Shown here in pieces: positions 8,019 to 16,521 of a DNA stretch of 36,845 nt. Source of the stretch: Reyranella sp. (GTDB lineage Bacteria; Pseudomonadota; Alphaproteobacteria; Reyranellales; Reyranellaceae); contig JAUXWB010000375.1 in NCBI GenBank assembly GCA_030684475.1, forward strand, positions 1 through 36,845, given 5' to 3'. Numbering within the stretch: the first letter of the stretch is position 1; each line of letters begins with the position of its first letter. Under the pieces are notes generated by a model. That model searched no databases and was not told where the DNA came from. It saw nothing but the letters and a program-made list of their open reading frames with translations. Both the position numbers and the translations under genes were made by a program.

Positions 8019-8298
8019 AGCGCACTTCGTGAAGCACACGCGACCGCAGGCGAGGCTTCAAGGCTTGTGGCGTTGTAAGGTCGACCGGCCGGCCCAAAAT
8101 TTCGGCAAGGCGATCCCGAAGGGCTGCAAATTCGTAGAGATCCGGGGCCCGGTCAAATTCAACAAGGACGTCCACGTCGCTCTCCGGGCCCGCTTCTCCG
8201 CGGGCGACCGACCCGTAGACGCCAAGCCGTCGGACACCGGCACGTGAGAACTCCGCACGGTGTGCTGCTATCCGGGTGAAGAATTCGTCTCGCGTCAT
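8008..8298 (-). CDS. MNT-type nucleotidyltransferase (orphan antitoxin)
   Basis: 96 residues: a minimal nucleotidyltransferase of the MntA type. The signature is complete: YGSVARGEAGPESDVDVLVEF, giving the G-S and D-x-D pair (about residues 28-47), and a third acidic residue in VDLTTP near 73. In MNT-HEPN modules this protein inactivates the HEPN RNase by adding AMP to its active site. Here the following gene is only a 22-codon HEPN stub, so the antitoxin appears orphaned. The ATG at 8298 has GAGG upstream. It may persist by chance or act on another HEPN protein. Confidence 0.82.
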   Translation of the reverse strand: MTRDEFFTRIAAHRAEFSRAGVRRLGVYGSVARGEAGPESDVDVLVEFDRAPDLYEFAALRDRLAEILGRPVDLTTPQALKPRLRSRVLHEVRYAA

Positions 8299-8351
8299 GG
8301 CACTGCCTCGACGGAAGCATAGCGCGGGCGCGCTGATCAGGACAGCGGCAG

Positions 8352-9311
8352 TCAGCGGCCGCGGCCCGGCGGTGCGACGTTCCAGTCGTGCCTGAGTTCC
8401 TCGAGGTCGCGCTCGATCCAGTCCCAGGCGCTCCAGTCGGGCGCGAAGAGGTCGACCGTCATGTCGCGGCCGCGCGCCCAGGCATGCCAGAACTCGTCGG
8501 GATCGAAGCCGCCGCGCGCCGGCGTCGCCACCTCGTTGAACTTCACGCCCAGATGGCCGTTGAAGATGACGGGCAGGATGTGGCCCGCCATGGGATTGAT
8601 GGGATGCATGGCGGCGGTGAAGGTCGAGACCAGGATCTCGCCGCGATAGCTGGTGTCGTAGCCCGAGATCACGTGCGTTGCGTCATGTGGCGTGGCGAAG
8701 CCGGCATTGAGCGCGCCCGGATCGCCGGGGAACGGGTAGCCGTTCTTCTTGTCGAAGTCCCACAGCGCCTTGCCGAAGGTGTTTTGCGGCAGCTTGCCCA
8801 GCGCCTCGTAGCGCGCGACCAGCGCGGGATCCGCCTTGTCGCCCTTGTAGGGCAGGATCCATTCCGCCGGAGCGGGCCTGTTGCCCCACGCTTCGCTGAC
8901 GACGCTCTCGGCGTTGCGCATCGTCATGTCGGCGATCACCCAGTCCATGTGGCCGGACGCCGCCTCGACCATCTCGGTGAGGTAGTTCGCCTCGACGTCG
9001 AGTGCGCGGGCATAGGTCAGCACACGGGCGAGCTTGTCGGTATCGAGGACGCCGTCGACCATCACCATGATGGCGAGGTATTTCACCGCTTCGGCCGCCA
9101 GCTCGCGGTCCTTCAGGATCGCCACCAGGTCGGCGGGTTCGGCCGCCGGCAAGGTGCTGATGTCGGTGAGGTCGGGCCGGCGCAAGAGATAATGACCGGC
9201 GGCCAGGATGCTCGCCGTGTCGGCGTGGCTGATCGCATGACCGCCGGCCAGCGCCACCTGGCGCATGGCGCCCAGGATGGCGTCGCTCTCGCGATGGCTG
9301 ACTTGGCGCAT
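8352..9311 (-). CDS. Coq4-family protein with TerB-like N-terminal domain
   Basis: 319 residues from the ATG at 9311, five nt after the thiolase stop; the frame continues upstream but only as an antisense-like shadow of the thiolase. The C-terminal half carries the Coq4 metal motif HDxxHx11E exactly (HDATH...E, about residues 209-224), preceded by LPQNTFGKALWDF, which matches the Coq4 helix before the motif. Coq4 acts in ubiquinone ring maturation. The N-terminal ~120 residues are helical; the stretch AVKYLAIMVMVDGVLDTDKL resembles TerB-like domains with their 'DG' acidic turn. That reading is weaker. Co-transcription with a thiolase suggests a lipid or prenyl-related role rather than core ubiquinone synthesis. 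Confidence 0.7.
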   Translation of the reverse strand: MRQVSHRESDAILGAMRQVALAGGHAISHADTASILAAGHYLLRRPDLTDISTLPAAEPADLVAILKDRELAAEAVKYLAIMVMVDGVLDTDKLARVLTYARALDVEANYLTEMVEAASGHMDWVIADMTMRNAESVVSEAWGNRPAPAEWILPYKGDKADPALVARYEALGKLPQNTFGKALWDFDKKNGYPFPGDPGALNAGFATPHDATHVISGYDTSYRGEILVSTFTAAMHPINPMAGHILPVIFNGHLGVKFNEVATPARGGFDPDEFWHAWARGRDMTVDLFAPDWSAWDWIERDLEELRHDWNVAPPGRGR

Positions 9312-9316
9312 CGCAC

Positions 9317-10486
9317 TCAGCGCAGCGGTTCGAGGATGCTCACGTAGTTGGCGACGGCCGCTCCGCCCATGTTGAACACGCCGCCGATCTTCGCCTTGGG
9401 CAGCTGCATCCCTGCGGGCGCGCTGCCCGAGAGCTGCATCGCCGACATCACATGCATGGAAACGCCTGTCGCCCCCACCGGATGGCCCTTGGCTTTTAGG
9501 CCGCCCGAGACATTGACCGGCAGCTTGCCGTCGCGCTCGACCCAGCCTTCGAGGATCGCGCGCTCGCCTTCGCCCGGGGCGGTGAGGCCCATCGCCTCGT
9601 ATTCGATCAGCTCGGCCGAGGTGAAGCAGTCGTGGCTTTCGACGAACGAGAGATCGAGCAGGTCGAGCTTGGCCGAGGCCAGCGCCCGCTTCCACGCGAG
9701 CTGCGGGCCCTCGAACTTGATGATGTCGCGCTTGCTCATCGGCAGGAAGTCGTTGACGTGCTCGGTCGCCCGGAAGGCGATGGCGTGTTTGAGGCCGAGC
9801 GCGGTCTGCACGTCGGCCAGCACCACGGCGGCGGCACCGTCGGTGACGGGCGAGCAGTCGGTGCGCTTCAAGGGGCCGGCCACGAACGGGTTCTTGTCCG
9901 AGGGCGTGCGGCAGAAGTCGTAGGCGAACTCCTTCTGGAAGTGCGCGTAGGGATTCTTCGACCCGTTCTTGTGCGCCTTCACGGCAATCCGGGCGAGGGC
10001 GTCAGACTTGTCGCCATAGCGCTGGAAGTAGGCCGAGGTGATCTTGCCGAAGATGCCGGCGAAGCCCGCCTCGATGTTGGCCTCCTCGGCCACGTAACTT
10101 GCCTTGATCAGCACCTCGCCCGCCTGCGCGCTGTTGAGCTCGGTCATCTTCTCGACGCCGACCACCAGCACGAAGCGCGCCTTGCCGGCGGCCAGCGTGT
10201 TCAGCCCCATGTGGATGGCGGCCGAGCCGGTGGCGCAGGCGTTCTCGACCCGGGTCGAGGGCTTGAAACGGAGATCGGGGTGGGCCTGGAGCGCGAGCGA
10301 GGAGTGGAATTCCTGGCGCACGAAGCCGCCGTTCATGTTGCCGACGTAGATCACGTCGACGTCCTTGGGTTCGATGCCGGCATGGGCGATGGCCTCGGTG
10401 GCAGCCTTCACCACCAGCGATTCGCTGGTCTCGCCGTCCAGTTTGCCGAACTTGCCATGGGACCATCCGACGATGCAGGCCGTCAT
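9317..10486 (-). CDS. Thiolase-family acetyl-CoA acetyltransferase
   Basis: 389 residues from the ATG at 10486, with AAGGAG eight nt upstream; a TTG two codons earlier is less likely. The nucleophile cysteine lies in RVENACATGSAAIHMG (near residue 86). The C-terminal GGLKAKGHPVGATG gives the catalytic His of the GHPxGATG motif (near 340). HDCFTSAELIEYEAMGL is the SCP2-thiolase-type segment. The usual C-terminal Cys of biosynthetic thiolases (CxGxG) is replaced by FNMGGAAV, as in SCP2-like thiolases. It cleaves or forms 3-ketoacyl-CoA in the cytoplasm. First of two genes with the Coq4-like protein; a 126-nt divergent gap separates it from the small membrane protein. Confidence 0.88.
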   Translation of the reverse strand: MTACIVGWSHGKFGKLDGETSESLVVKAATEAIAHAGIEPKDVDVIYVGNMNGGFVRQEFHSSLALQAHPDLRFKPSTRVENACATGSAAIHMGLNTLAAGKARFVLVVGVEKMTELNSAQAGEVLIKASYVAEEANIEAGFAGIFGKITSAYFQRYGDKSDALARIAVKAHKNGSKNPYAHFQKEFAYDFCRTPSDKNPFVAGPLKRTDCSPVTDGAAAVVLADVQTALGLKHAIAFRATEHVNDFLPMSKRDIIKFEGPQLAWKRALASAKLDLLDLSFVESHDCFTSAELIEYEAMGLTAPGEGERAILEGWVERDGKLPVNVSGGLKAKGHPVGATGVSMHVMSAMQLSGSAPAGMQLPKAKIGGVFNMGGAAVANYVSILEPLR

Positions 10487-10612
10487 TGCCAATCTCCTTG
10501 ATTTGGCGTGAATTTAGGGCGTCGCGGGAACGGCGCAAGTCCGCCTCAATTCGGCCCCCCGCGTGGCGTCTGTTAGGATGGCACCAATCCCCGAGGAGCC
10601 TCCCGAGGAACC

Positions 10613-10981
10613 ATGTCCGACCCCGCATCGCCAGAACGCCCTAGCCAGGAACGGTCGCAGCCGCGCTGGCCGCTGATCCTGGGCAGCCTCGTCGGTGGCT
10701 TCCTGCTGGTGGCCGTCGGCCTCGGCCTCGGCTGGTACCTGTTCTACCGCCCGATCGTGAACGTGGCGGTCCAGCTTCCCGCGCCGCCGGCGCCGCCCGC
10801 CCCGCCGGGCCCGGACGCGGCGCAGGTCAAAGCGCTGGAAGACCAGATCGAGACGCAGAAGACCGCCAACAAGCAGATCGAGGATCAGATCGCAGTGTTG
10901 AAAGAGCGGCTGCGCGCCGATGTCTGCACGGTGAAGGACCCGCAGGGTAAACCGCCTGTGCCCGCCGGCCAGAAGCTCTAG
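10613..10981 (+). CDS. Small bitopic membrane protein with coiled coil
   Basis: 122 residues; ATG with GAGGAA upstream. Architecture: a charged N-terminus, one membrane helix (WPLILGSLVGGFLLVAVGLG region, about residues 21-45), a proline-rich linker with repeated APP, a coiled coil (VKALEDQIETQK... through LKERL, about 72-101), then a lone cysteine (RADVC) and a short PQGKPPVPAGQ tail. Function not recognised. The same order of helix, Pro-rich linker, coiled coil and Cys occurs in the SrfA-like proteins of this window. It precedes cyoA by 80 nt but need not be in that operon. Confidence 0.72.
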   Translation: MSDPASPERPSQERSQPRWPLILGSLVGGFLLVAVGLGLGWYLFYRPIVNVAVQLPAPPAPPAPPGPDAAQVKALEDQIETQKTANKQIEDQIAVLKERLRADVCTVKDPQGKPPVPAGQKL

Positions 10982-11028
10982 CGGCAAAAGAATCGTTGCT
11001 CAATACAAGGCGTAGCTTCAATCTCCCC

Positions 11029-11038
11029 TGAGTACTCA
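11029..11038. promoter_or_regulatory. Palindrome upstream of cyoA
   Basis: TGAGTACTCA is a perfect 10-bp palindrome 24 nt before the cyoA start, in the only gap able to hold the cyo promoter. It could be an operator for an oxygen- or redox-responsive regulator. A site this short is weak evidence. Confidence 0.25.
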
Positions 11039-11061
11039 AGGAAGAGTATGGGCGGGGGAGC

Positions 11062-11964
11062 GTGAAGCAGGCTGTCGACAAATTGCTTCGGGTCGCGATG
11101 ACCGTCGGCGCCGTGCTTATCGTCGGCGCCTGCGATCTCCGCCGGTCCGCCGTCCTCGACCCCAAGGGGCCGATCGCGCTGGCTCAGCGCGACCTGCTGT
11201 TCGACGCCTTCTTCGTGATGATGCTGGTCGTCGTGCCGGTCATCGTGCTCACCCTGGTGTTCGCGTGGCGGTATCGCGCCTCCAACACCGCGGCCGTCTA
11301 CCGGCCCAAATGGGCGGAATCGGCGCGGGTCGACGCCTTCGTCTGGCTGGTGCCGGCGCTGATCGTGATCGCGGTCGGCGTGCTGGTGTGGCGCAGCACC
11401 CACAAGCTCGACCCCTACCGGCCGATCGACGCTGCCGTGCCGCCGCTCGAGGTCCAGGTGGTGGCGCAGGACTGGAAGTGGCTGTTCATCTATCCCGAGC
11501 AGGGCATCGCCGTGGTCAACCAGCTCGCCTTTCCCAGCGGCCGGCCGGTCAGCCTGCGGATCACCTCGGATACGGTGATGAACTCCTTCTATGTGCCGCA
11601 GCTCGCCGGCCAGATCTACGCCATGGCCGGCATGCAGACGCGCCTGCATCTCCTGGCCGACCAGCCGGGCAAGTTCGTCGGTCGCAACAGCATGTACAGC
11701 GGCGACGGTTTCTCCAACCAGCATTTCGAGGTGGTCGCCATGACCCAGGCCGACTTCGACGCCTGGGTGGCCAAGGCCAAGCAGGCGCCGGCCAAGCTGG
11801 ACGCGACGACCTATACCGCGCTCGCGGCCAAGAGCCAGCTCAATCCCATCACCTATTATTCGGCGGTCGAGCCCAGGCTCTTCGACTCGATCATCGCCAA
11901 ATACACCCACGCCCACCACGCGCCAGCCGCCGGCACGCCCGCCGGCACCGCGCCGCGGAGATAG
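11062..11964 (+). CDS. cyoA: Cytochrome bo3 ubiquinol oxidase subunit II
   Basis: 300 residues from a GTG with GGGGGAG before it. N-terminal lipoprotein signal ending in the lipobox VGAC (Cys near residue 20), then two membrane helices ([19 protein letters not shown] and [17 protein letters not shown]). The periplasmic cupredoxin domain has [16 protein letters not shown] and [20 protein letters not shown] but none of the CuA cysteines, so the electron donor is quinol, not cytochrome c. First gene of cyoABCD. It forms the quinol-facing periplasmic part of the terminal oxidase in the inner membrane. Confidence 0.95.
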   Translation: MKQAVDKLLRVAMTVGAVLIVGACDLRRSAVLDPKGPIALAQRDLLFDAFFVMMLVVVPVIVLTLVFAWRYRASNTAAVYRPKWAESARVDAFVWLVPALIVIAVGVLVWRSTHKLDPYRPIDAAVPPLEVQVVAQDWKWLFIYPEQGIAVVNQLAFPSGRPVSLRITSDTVMNSFYVPQLAGQIYAMAGMQTRLHLLADQPGKFVGRNSMYSGDGFSNQHFEVVAMTQADFDAWVAKAKQAPAKLDATTYTALAAKSQLNPITYYSAVEPRLFDSIIAKYTHAHHAPAAGTPAGTAPRR

Positions 11965-11968
11965 ACCG

Positions 11969-13954
11969 ATGTTCGGCAGACTGACGATCGAGGCATTGCC
12001 GCTCTACAGCGCGGTCGCGGCGGGCGGGGCGGCGGTCACGGTGGGCGGCGCGCTGCTGGTGGCCATCGTCATCACCTGGCTGGGCGCCTGGCGCTACCTC
12101 TGGACTGAATGGCTGACCAGCGTCGATCACAAGCGGATCGGTGTCATGTACATCGTCCTGGCGCTGATCATGCTGCTGCGCGGTTTCGTCGACGCCATCA
12201 TGATGCGGACCCAGCAGGCCATGGCGCTCAATTCCGGCGGCTACCTGCCGCCCGAGCACTTCGACCAGATCTTCAGCTCGCACGGCACCATCATGATCTT
12301 CTTCATGGCGATGCCCTTCATGACCGGACTGATCAACATCATCGTGCCGCTGCAGATCGGCACCCGCGACGTCGCCTTCCCGTTCCTGAATTCGCTCAGC
12401 CTGTGGCTGACCGCGGCCGGTGCCGGCCTCGTCCTGGTGTCGCTGGTGATCGGCAAGTTCTCGACCGCGGGCTGGACCGGCTATCCGCCGTACTCCGGTG
12501 TCGAGGCCAACCCCGGCGTCGGCGTCGACTACTGGATCTGGGCCATCCTGATCAGCGGCGTCGGCTCGACGCTTTCCGGCATCAACTTCGTCGTCACGAT
12601 TCTCAAACGCCGCGCGCCGGGCTTGACCCTGATGCGCATGACGCCCTTCACCTGGACGGCGCTCTGCGCTTCCGTGCTGATGACCTTCGCCTTTCCCGCC
12701 CTCACCGTGGCCTGCGGCCTGCTGGCGCTCGACCGCCTGTTCGGCATGCACTTCTTCACCAATGCCCACGGCGGCAACATGATGAATTACCCCAACCTGT
12801 TCTGGATCTGGGGCCATCCGGAAGTCTACATCCTGATCCTGCCGGCCTTCGGCATCTTCTCCGAGGTCGTGTCGACCTTCTCGAAGAAACGCCTGTTCGG
12901 CTACGAATCGCTGGTCTACGCCACGGCGGCGATCGCCATTCTGTCGTTCACCGTCTGGCTGCACCATTTCTTCACCATGGGTTCCAGCCCCAACGTCAAC
13001 GCCTTCTTCGGCATCACCACCATGATCATCGCCGTGCCGACCGGGGTGAAGGTGTTCAACTGGCTACTCACCATGTACCGCGGCCGCATCGAGTTCCATC
13101 CGTCGATGATGTGGACCATCGGCTTCATGGTGACCTTCGTGATCGGCGGCATGACCGGCGTGCTGCTGGCCATCCCGTCGGCCGATTTCCTGATGCACAA
13201 CACGACCTTCCTGGTCGCGCACTTCCACAACATGATCATTCCCGGCGTGCTGTTCGGCTACCTCGCCGGCTACATGTACTGGTTCCCCAAGGCCTTCGGC
13301 TTCGCGCTCGACCGCAAGTGGGGGCTGGCGTCGTTCTGGTGCTGGATGATCGGCTTCTATCTCGCGTTCATGCCGCTCTACCTCCTGGGCTTCAAGGGCA
13401 TGCCGCGCCGCATGGAGCAGTACAACGATCCTTCCTGGCAGCCCTACCTGATGGTGGCCGCTTCGGGCGCCGCCCTGATCCTGGTCGGCATCGCCTGCAT
13501 GGTGATGCAGCTCTACGTGAGCATACGCGACCGGCGGAAGACGGCCGACGTCACCGGCGATCCGTTCGACGGCCGCACGCTCGAATGGGCGACGTCCTCG
13601 CCGCCGCCGGCCTACAATTTCGCCGTGCTGCCCGAGATCCGCGATCGCGAGCCCTTCCTCGACATGAAGGAGCGCGGTGTGGCCTATCAGCGGCCGGCGG
13701 TCTACGAAGACATCCACATGCCGAAGAATTCGATGGTCGGCGTCGCCATGGGCGCCTTCGCCTTCGTGCTGGGCTTCGCCATCATCTGGCATATCTGGTG
13801 GCTGGTGGCCGCCTGCGGCCTCGCCATGTGGGTCGCCATGATCGCGCGCTCCTCCGATGACGACTCCGAGTTCAGGATCTCCGCCGCCGAGGTGAAGCAG
13901 ATCGAGGACGCGCGCTTCCGTGCCCTCGCCAGCCAGACGACGGGCCGGACATGA
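11969..13954 (+). CDS. cyoB: Cytochrome bo3 ubiquinol oxidase subunit I
   Basis: 661 residues, full length. All redox ligands are visible: His105 (SSHGT) and His420 for low-spin heme b; His283 with cross-linked Tyr287 in HPEVY, plus His332/His333, for CuB; His418 (AHFHN) for the high-spin heme. Asp134 (TRDVAF) and Lys361 (GVKVFNW) mark the D and K proton channels. The quinol-site set corresponding to E. coli R71, D75, H98 and Q101 is present as R71, D75, H97 and Q100, confirming a quinol oxidase. Starts 4 nt after cyoA and overlaps cyoC by ATGA. Proton-pumping terminal oxidase core. Confidence 0.97.
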   Translation: MFGRLTIEALPLYSAVAAGGAAVTVGGALLVAIVITWLGAWRYLWTEWLTSVDHKRIGVMYIVLALIMLLRGFVDAIMMRTQQAMALNSGGYLPPEHFDQIFSSHGTIMIFFMAMPFMTGLINIIVPLQIGTRDVAFPFLNSLSLWLTAAGAGLVLVSLVIGKFSTAGWTGYPPYSGVEANPGVGVDYWIWAILISGVGSTLSGINFVVTILKRRAPGLTLMRMTPFTWTALCASVLMTFAFPALTVACGLLALDRLFGMHFFTNAHGGNMMNYPNLFWIWGHPEVYILILPAFGIFSEVVSTFSKKRLFGYESLVYATAAIAILSFTVWLHHFFTMGSSPNVNAFFGITTMIIAVPTGVKVFNWLLTMYRGRIEFHPSMMWTIGFMVTFVIGGMTGVLLAIPSADFLMHNTTFLVAHFHNMIIPGVLFGYLAGYMYWFPKAFGFALDRKWGLASFWCWMIGFYLAFMPLYLLGFKGMPRRMEQYNDPSWQPYLMVAASGAALILVGIACMVMQLYVSIRDRRKTADVTGDPFDGRTLEWATSSPPPAYNFAVLPEIRDREPFLDMKERGVAYQRPAVYEDIHMPKNSMVGVAMGAFAFVLGFAIIWHIWWLVAACGLAMWVAMIARSSDDDSEFRISAAEVKQIEDARFRALASQTTGRT

Positions 13955-14547
13955 GCACGGCCGTCGCCACCCACGAAAGCGAAGCCACCACCGCCCACGA
14001 GCAGCGGGCCTTCGGCTTCTGGCTCTACCTGATGGGCGATGCCATCATCTTCGCGCTGCTGTTCGCGACCTACGTCATCATGGTCAACAACACCGCCGGC
14101 GGTCCCGCCGGCAAGGATCTGTTCGACCTCACGAACGCCGGGATCGAGACCGCGCTGTTGCTGGTCAGCAGCACCACCTTCGGCTTTGCCTCGCTCTCGG
14201 CAAAGACCGGCAACCGTGGCTCGGTGATTGGCTGGCTGCTCGTCACCTTCGTGCTGGGCGCGGGCTTCGTGTTCCTCGAGATCCGCGAATTCGCCGGCAT
14301 GATCGCCATCGGCGCCGGCCCCGACCGCAGCGGCTTTCTCTCCGCCTTCTTCACCCTGGTCGGCACCCACGGCCTGCATGTCAGCGTCGGCCTCACCTGG
14401 ATCCTGATCATGTGCGGCCAGGTGATGCTGAAGGGCCTGTCGGTGCCCGTGACCTCGCGTCTGTTCCGCCTCGGCCTGTTCTGGCACTTCCTCGACATCG
14501 CCTGGGTCGGCATCTTCTCGATCGTCTATCTGCCGGGGTTGCTGTGA
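13951..14547 (+). CDS. cyoC: Cytochrome bo3 ubiquinol oxidase subunit III
   Basis: 198 residues; the ATG overlaps the cyoB stop as ATGA. Five membrane helices are visible, starting with [22 protein letters not shown], as in COX3-type subunits of quinol oxidases. [16 protein letters not shown] and [19 protein letters not shown] are the conserved helices IV and V. Stabilises subunit I and the proton entry side. The stop codon shares one base with the cyoD start. Confidence 0.95.
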   Translation: MSTAVATHESEATTAHEQRAFGFWLYLMGDAIIFALLFATYVIMVNNTAGGPAGKDLFDLTNAGIETALLLVSSTTFGFASLSAKTGNRGSVIGWLLVTFVLGAGFVFLEIREFAGMIAIGAGPDRSGFLSAFFTLVGTHGLHVSVGLTWILIMCGQVMLKGLSVPVTSRLFRLGLFWHFLDIAWVGIFSIVYLPGLL

Positions 14548-14846
14548 TGGAAAGCCACGGTCTGCGCTCCTACCTGATCGGCTTCGTGCTCGCCGTCGTG
14601 CTGACGGCCATTCCCTTCTACGTGGTGATCACCCACGCCCTGCCGCCCGATCGCACGCTGCTGGTGATCGGCGCCGCCGCGGTGCTGCAGATCCTGGTCC
14701 ATCTCAGGTTCTTCCTGCACCTCAACTTCACCTCGACGCCCAAGGAAAACCTGCTCGCCATCGTCTTCACCGCCGTGCTGATCTTCATCATGGTGGGCGG
14801 CAGCTTCTGGATCATGTTCGACCTGCACACGCGGATGGCGGTCTAG
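14547..14846 (+). CDS. cyoD: Cytochrome bo3 ubiquinol oxidase subunit IV
   Basis: 99 residues, starting at an ATG that shares its A with the cyoC stop (TGATG). Three membrane helices (SYLIGFVLAVVLTAIPFYVV; LLVIGAAAVLQILVHLRFFLHL; LLAIVFTAVLIFIMVGGSFWIM) match CyoD, including the LVHLRFFLHL helix typical of the family. Assembly and CuB-site stability are its known roles. It ends the operon; no cyoE (heme O synthase) follows. Confidence 0.93.
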   Translation: MESHGLRSYLIGFVLAVVLTAIPFYVVITHALPPDRTLLVIGAAAVLQILVHLRFFLHLNFTSTPKENLLAIVFTAVLIFIMVGGSFWIMFDLHTRMAV

Positions 14847-14937
14847 GGCCGAGCGACCCAGCGTCGTTCGGGACCGGGTCTTCATGCTCTCACCCGTGTC
14901 CGATGATCGGGCTCGGCTCTGCCAGCACTCGCGGAAC

Positions 14938-14982
14938 CGAAAATATAGTTGCAAGTTCAGCAGATTTTGGGCTATATTTTCG
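14938..14982. repeat. AT-rich 11-bp perfect inverted repeat
   Basis: CGAAAATATAG (14938-14948) and CTATATTTTCG (14972-14982) are exact reverse complements, separated by 23 nt. The block is strikingly AT-rich for this DNA. It has no T-run after it, so it is not an obvious terminator. A protein-binding site or a short mobile palindrome is possible. Confidence 0.5.
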
Positions 14983-15009
14983 TTATCGTCGCCACGAGCT
15001 TGTCCGTGC

Positions 15010-15044
15010 GGCCGCCCGGCCCCTTGCCTGGAGCGGCCCTTTTT
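15010..15044 (+). terminator. Possible terminator after cyoABCD
   Basis: GGCCGC (15010-15015) pairs with GCGGCC (15033-15038) across a 17-nt loop and is followed by C and five T. It lies about 165 nt past the cyoD stop. The loop is long and the stem short, so support is modest. Confidence 0.35.
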
Positions 15045-15427
15045 GTGCCCCGGTCGTGCCCGGTTCGTGATTGGGCGCGCACACGGTTGGGAGACACGCA
15101 GGGGTGACAGATCCTGTGTTCCATTTCGGCGTCCAAGTGCCTGTGTTGCATCGGCTTTCGGCTCGGCGGCACGCACCGGGGCGGCGGGCCGTGTCCACTC
15201 GTGTCCATTGATCAGGCCGGCGGCGCGAGACGCGTCCGAAGGGTGCGGAAGGTCGGAATTTTGAACACCTCCGACGATCGGGCCCATGCCGACAGGAGGT
15301 CGGCGCTGTGCCGCAAGGGGCGGCCAAGCCGTTGAACGCGCTGGGAGAATCGGCGGCAGCGGCACAGGCTGCGGCACGCCTGGCGGGCCTTTGCGACACA
15401 CATCGTGTGCCGCTGGTGCAGTCCCGG

Positions 15428-16513
15428 CTACTTCGGCAGGGCGTCCAGCGCCTTCTTGGCGTCGGCGTCGTTCTGGGCGGCGGCCTGCTCCAGCCAGGTC
15501 CTGGCCTTGGCGGTGTCGGCGGCGAGGCCGGCGCCACCCTTGGCGAGGAGGAGGCCGAGCTTGCGCTGCGCTTCGGCCACACCGGCCAGCGCCGCGCGCT
15601 CGTACCAGTCGGCGGCGCGGGCGCCCTCGGGTGTGAAGCCGCCGCGGGCGGGCCGGACCAGCGGATCGTAGAAGGTGCCGAGCTCGAGTTGGGCCGCGGC
15701 GTTGCCGGCCTCGGCGGCGCGGCGGAACACCAGGAAGGCGGCGGCCGTGTCGTCCGCCTTCAGGAAGTCGCGGCCCTTGGCCAGCATCGCCTCGGGCGTC
15801 GGCGCGGGCTTGGTCGCGAGATACTCGGCCACCGTGTCGCGCACGGATGTCTTCGGCGGCTCGGTGGCCGGGGGCGAGGCGGGGGGCGGCGTGGCGGGCG
15901 GCGCGGTCGCCACGACATCCTGCGGATTGAGCTTGAAGTAATCGTAGGCGGCATAGCCGGCGCCGCCGACGATGAGGAGCGCGATCAGTACGATCGCCCA
16001 GTTGGGCAGGCCGGAGCGCGGTGGGGTGGCGGGTTCGGGATCGCGCGCCGCGCGCAACTCCGGCACGGGCTGCGGCGGCGGCTCGAAGGGCGGAGACGGC
16101 GGCTCGGGCGCCGGTTCGGCCGGCTCCATGCGGCGCAGCCGCACCGTGTCGTCGTAGGTGCCGCTCGAGCCCGCCGCCCCCGAGGTCAGCATGGTGGGCC
16201 AGGCGACCACGGTCGTGCCGACGACGCCGATGTCGGGTTCCTTCACCCTGAGCCGGATGGTGGCGATGCCTGCCAAGCGATCGCAGATCTCCGGGCCGAG
16301 ATGGAATTCCATGACGTCGCCCTTGCGCGTGACCTCGTCGGGCATGAGCCAGGCTTCGGTGCGCCGCCAGCCGTCGTCGGCGAGATGGGTGTCCGGTCCC
16401 TGCTGGCGCTGGATCGAGAGCGCCAGGCCCTCGGGGACGGCGTCGAGTTCGCTGACGCGCAGGATGGCATGACCCGGCTCGGGAAGGGCGACGACGGACG
16501 CGCGCACCGGCAT
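15428..16513 (-). CDS. Sel1-repeat bitopic membrane protein of the srf operon
   Basis: 361 residues. Residues 1-105 form a compact, strand-rich soluble domain (for example LALSIQRQQG and ATIRLRVKEPDIGVVG). A proline- and glutamate-rich linker (130-165) leads to one membrane helix (NWAIVLIALLIVGGAGYAAY, 171-190). After a second Pro/Ala linker come Sel1/TPR-like repeats (about 245-358: FRRAAEAGNAAAQLELGTFY, YERAALAGVAEAQRKLGLLL, WLEQAAAQND). The N-terminal half is predicted cytoplasmic and the repeats periplasmic. It starts eight nt after the srfC stop and is last in the operon. Sel1 repeats usually bind proteins, so it may scaffold or recruit envelope partners of the Srf proteins; that is inference. 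Confidence 0.8.
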   Translation of the reverse strand: MPVRASVVALPEPGHAILRVSELDAVPEGLALSIQRQQGPDTHLADDGWRRTEAWLMPDEVTRKGDVMEFHLGPEICDRLAGIATIRLRVKEPDIGVVGTTVVAWPTMLTSGAAGSSGTYDDTVRLRRMEPAEPAPEPPSPPFEPPPQPVPELRAARDPEPATPPRSGLPNWAIVLIALLIVGGAGYAAYDYFKLNPQDVVATAPPATPPPASPPATEPPKTSVRDTVAEYLATKPAPTPEAMLAKGRDFLKADDTAAAFLVFRRAAEAGNAAAQLELGTFYDPLVRPARGGFTPEGARAADWYERAALAGVAEAQRKLGLLLAKGGAGLAADTAKARTWLEQAAAQNDADAKKALDALPK

Positions 16514-16521
16514 GGTGCCGC

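Larger units (their letters stand above)
14847..15427. other. Gene-poor gap between convergent operons
   Basis: About 580 nt between the cyoD stop and the stop of the minus-strand srf operon. Frames on both strands here are Cys/Arg/Pro-rich and look non-coding. Contents: an AT-rich inverted repeat (14938-14982), a terminator-like stem with a T-run (15010-15044), a 6-bp hairpin GCCGAC-aggag-GTCGGC (15288-15304), and an imperfect CACAC/GTGTG dyad near 15395. Both flanking operons need terminators here. A small RNA cannot be excluded. Confidence 0.5.

Noticed and set aside
14884..15264. 126-codon plus-strand frame in the gap after cyoD
   Set aside because: Cys-, Arg- and Ser-rich composition, no ribosome site, no family likeness, and it crosses the AT-rich inverted repeat and a terminator-like stem.
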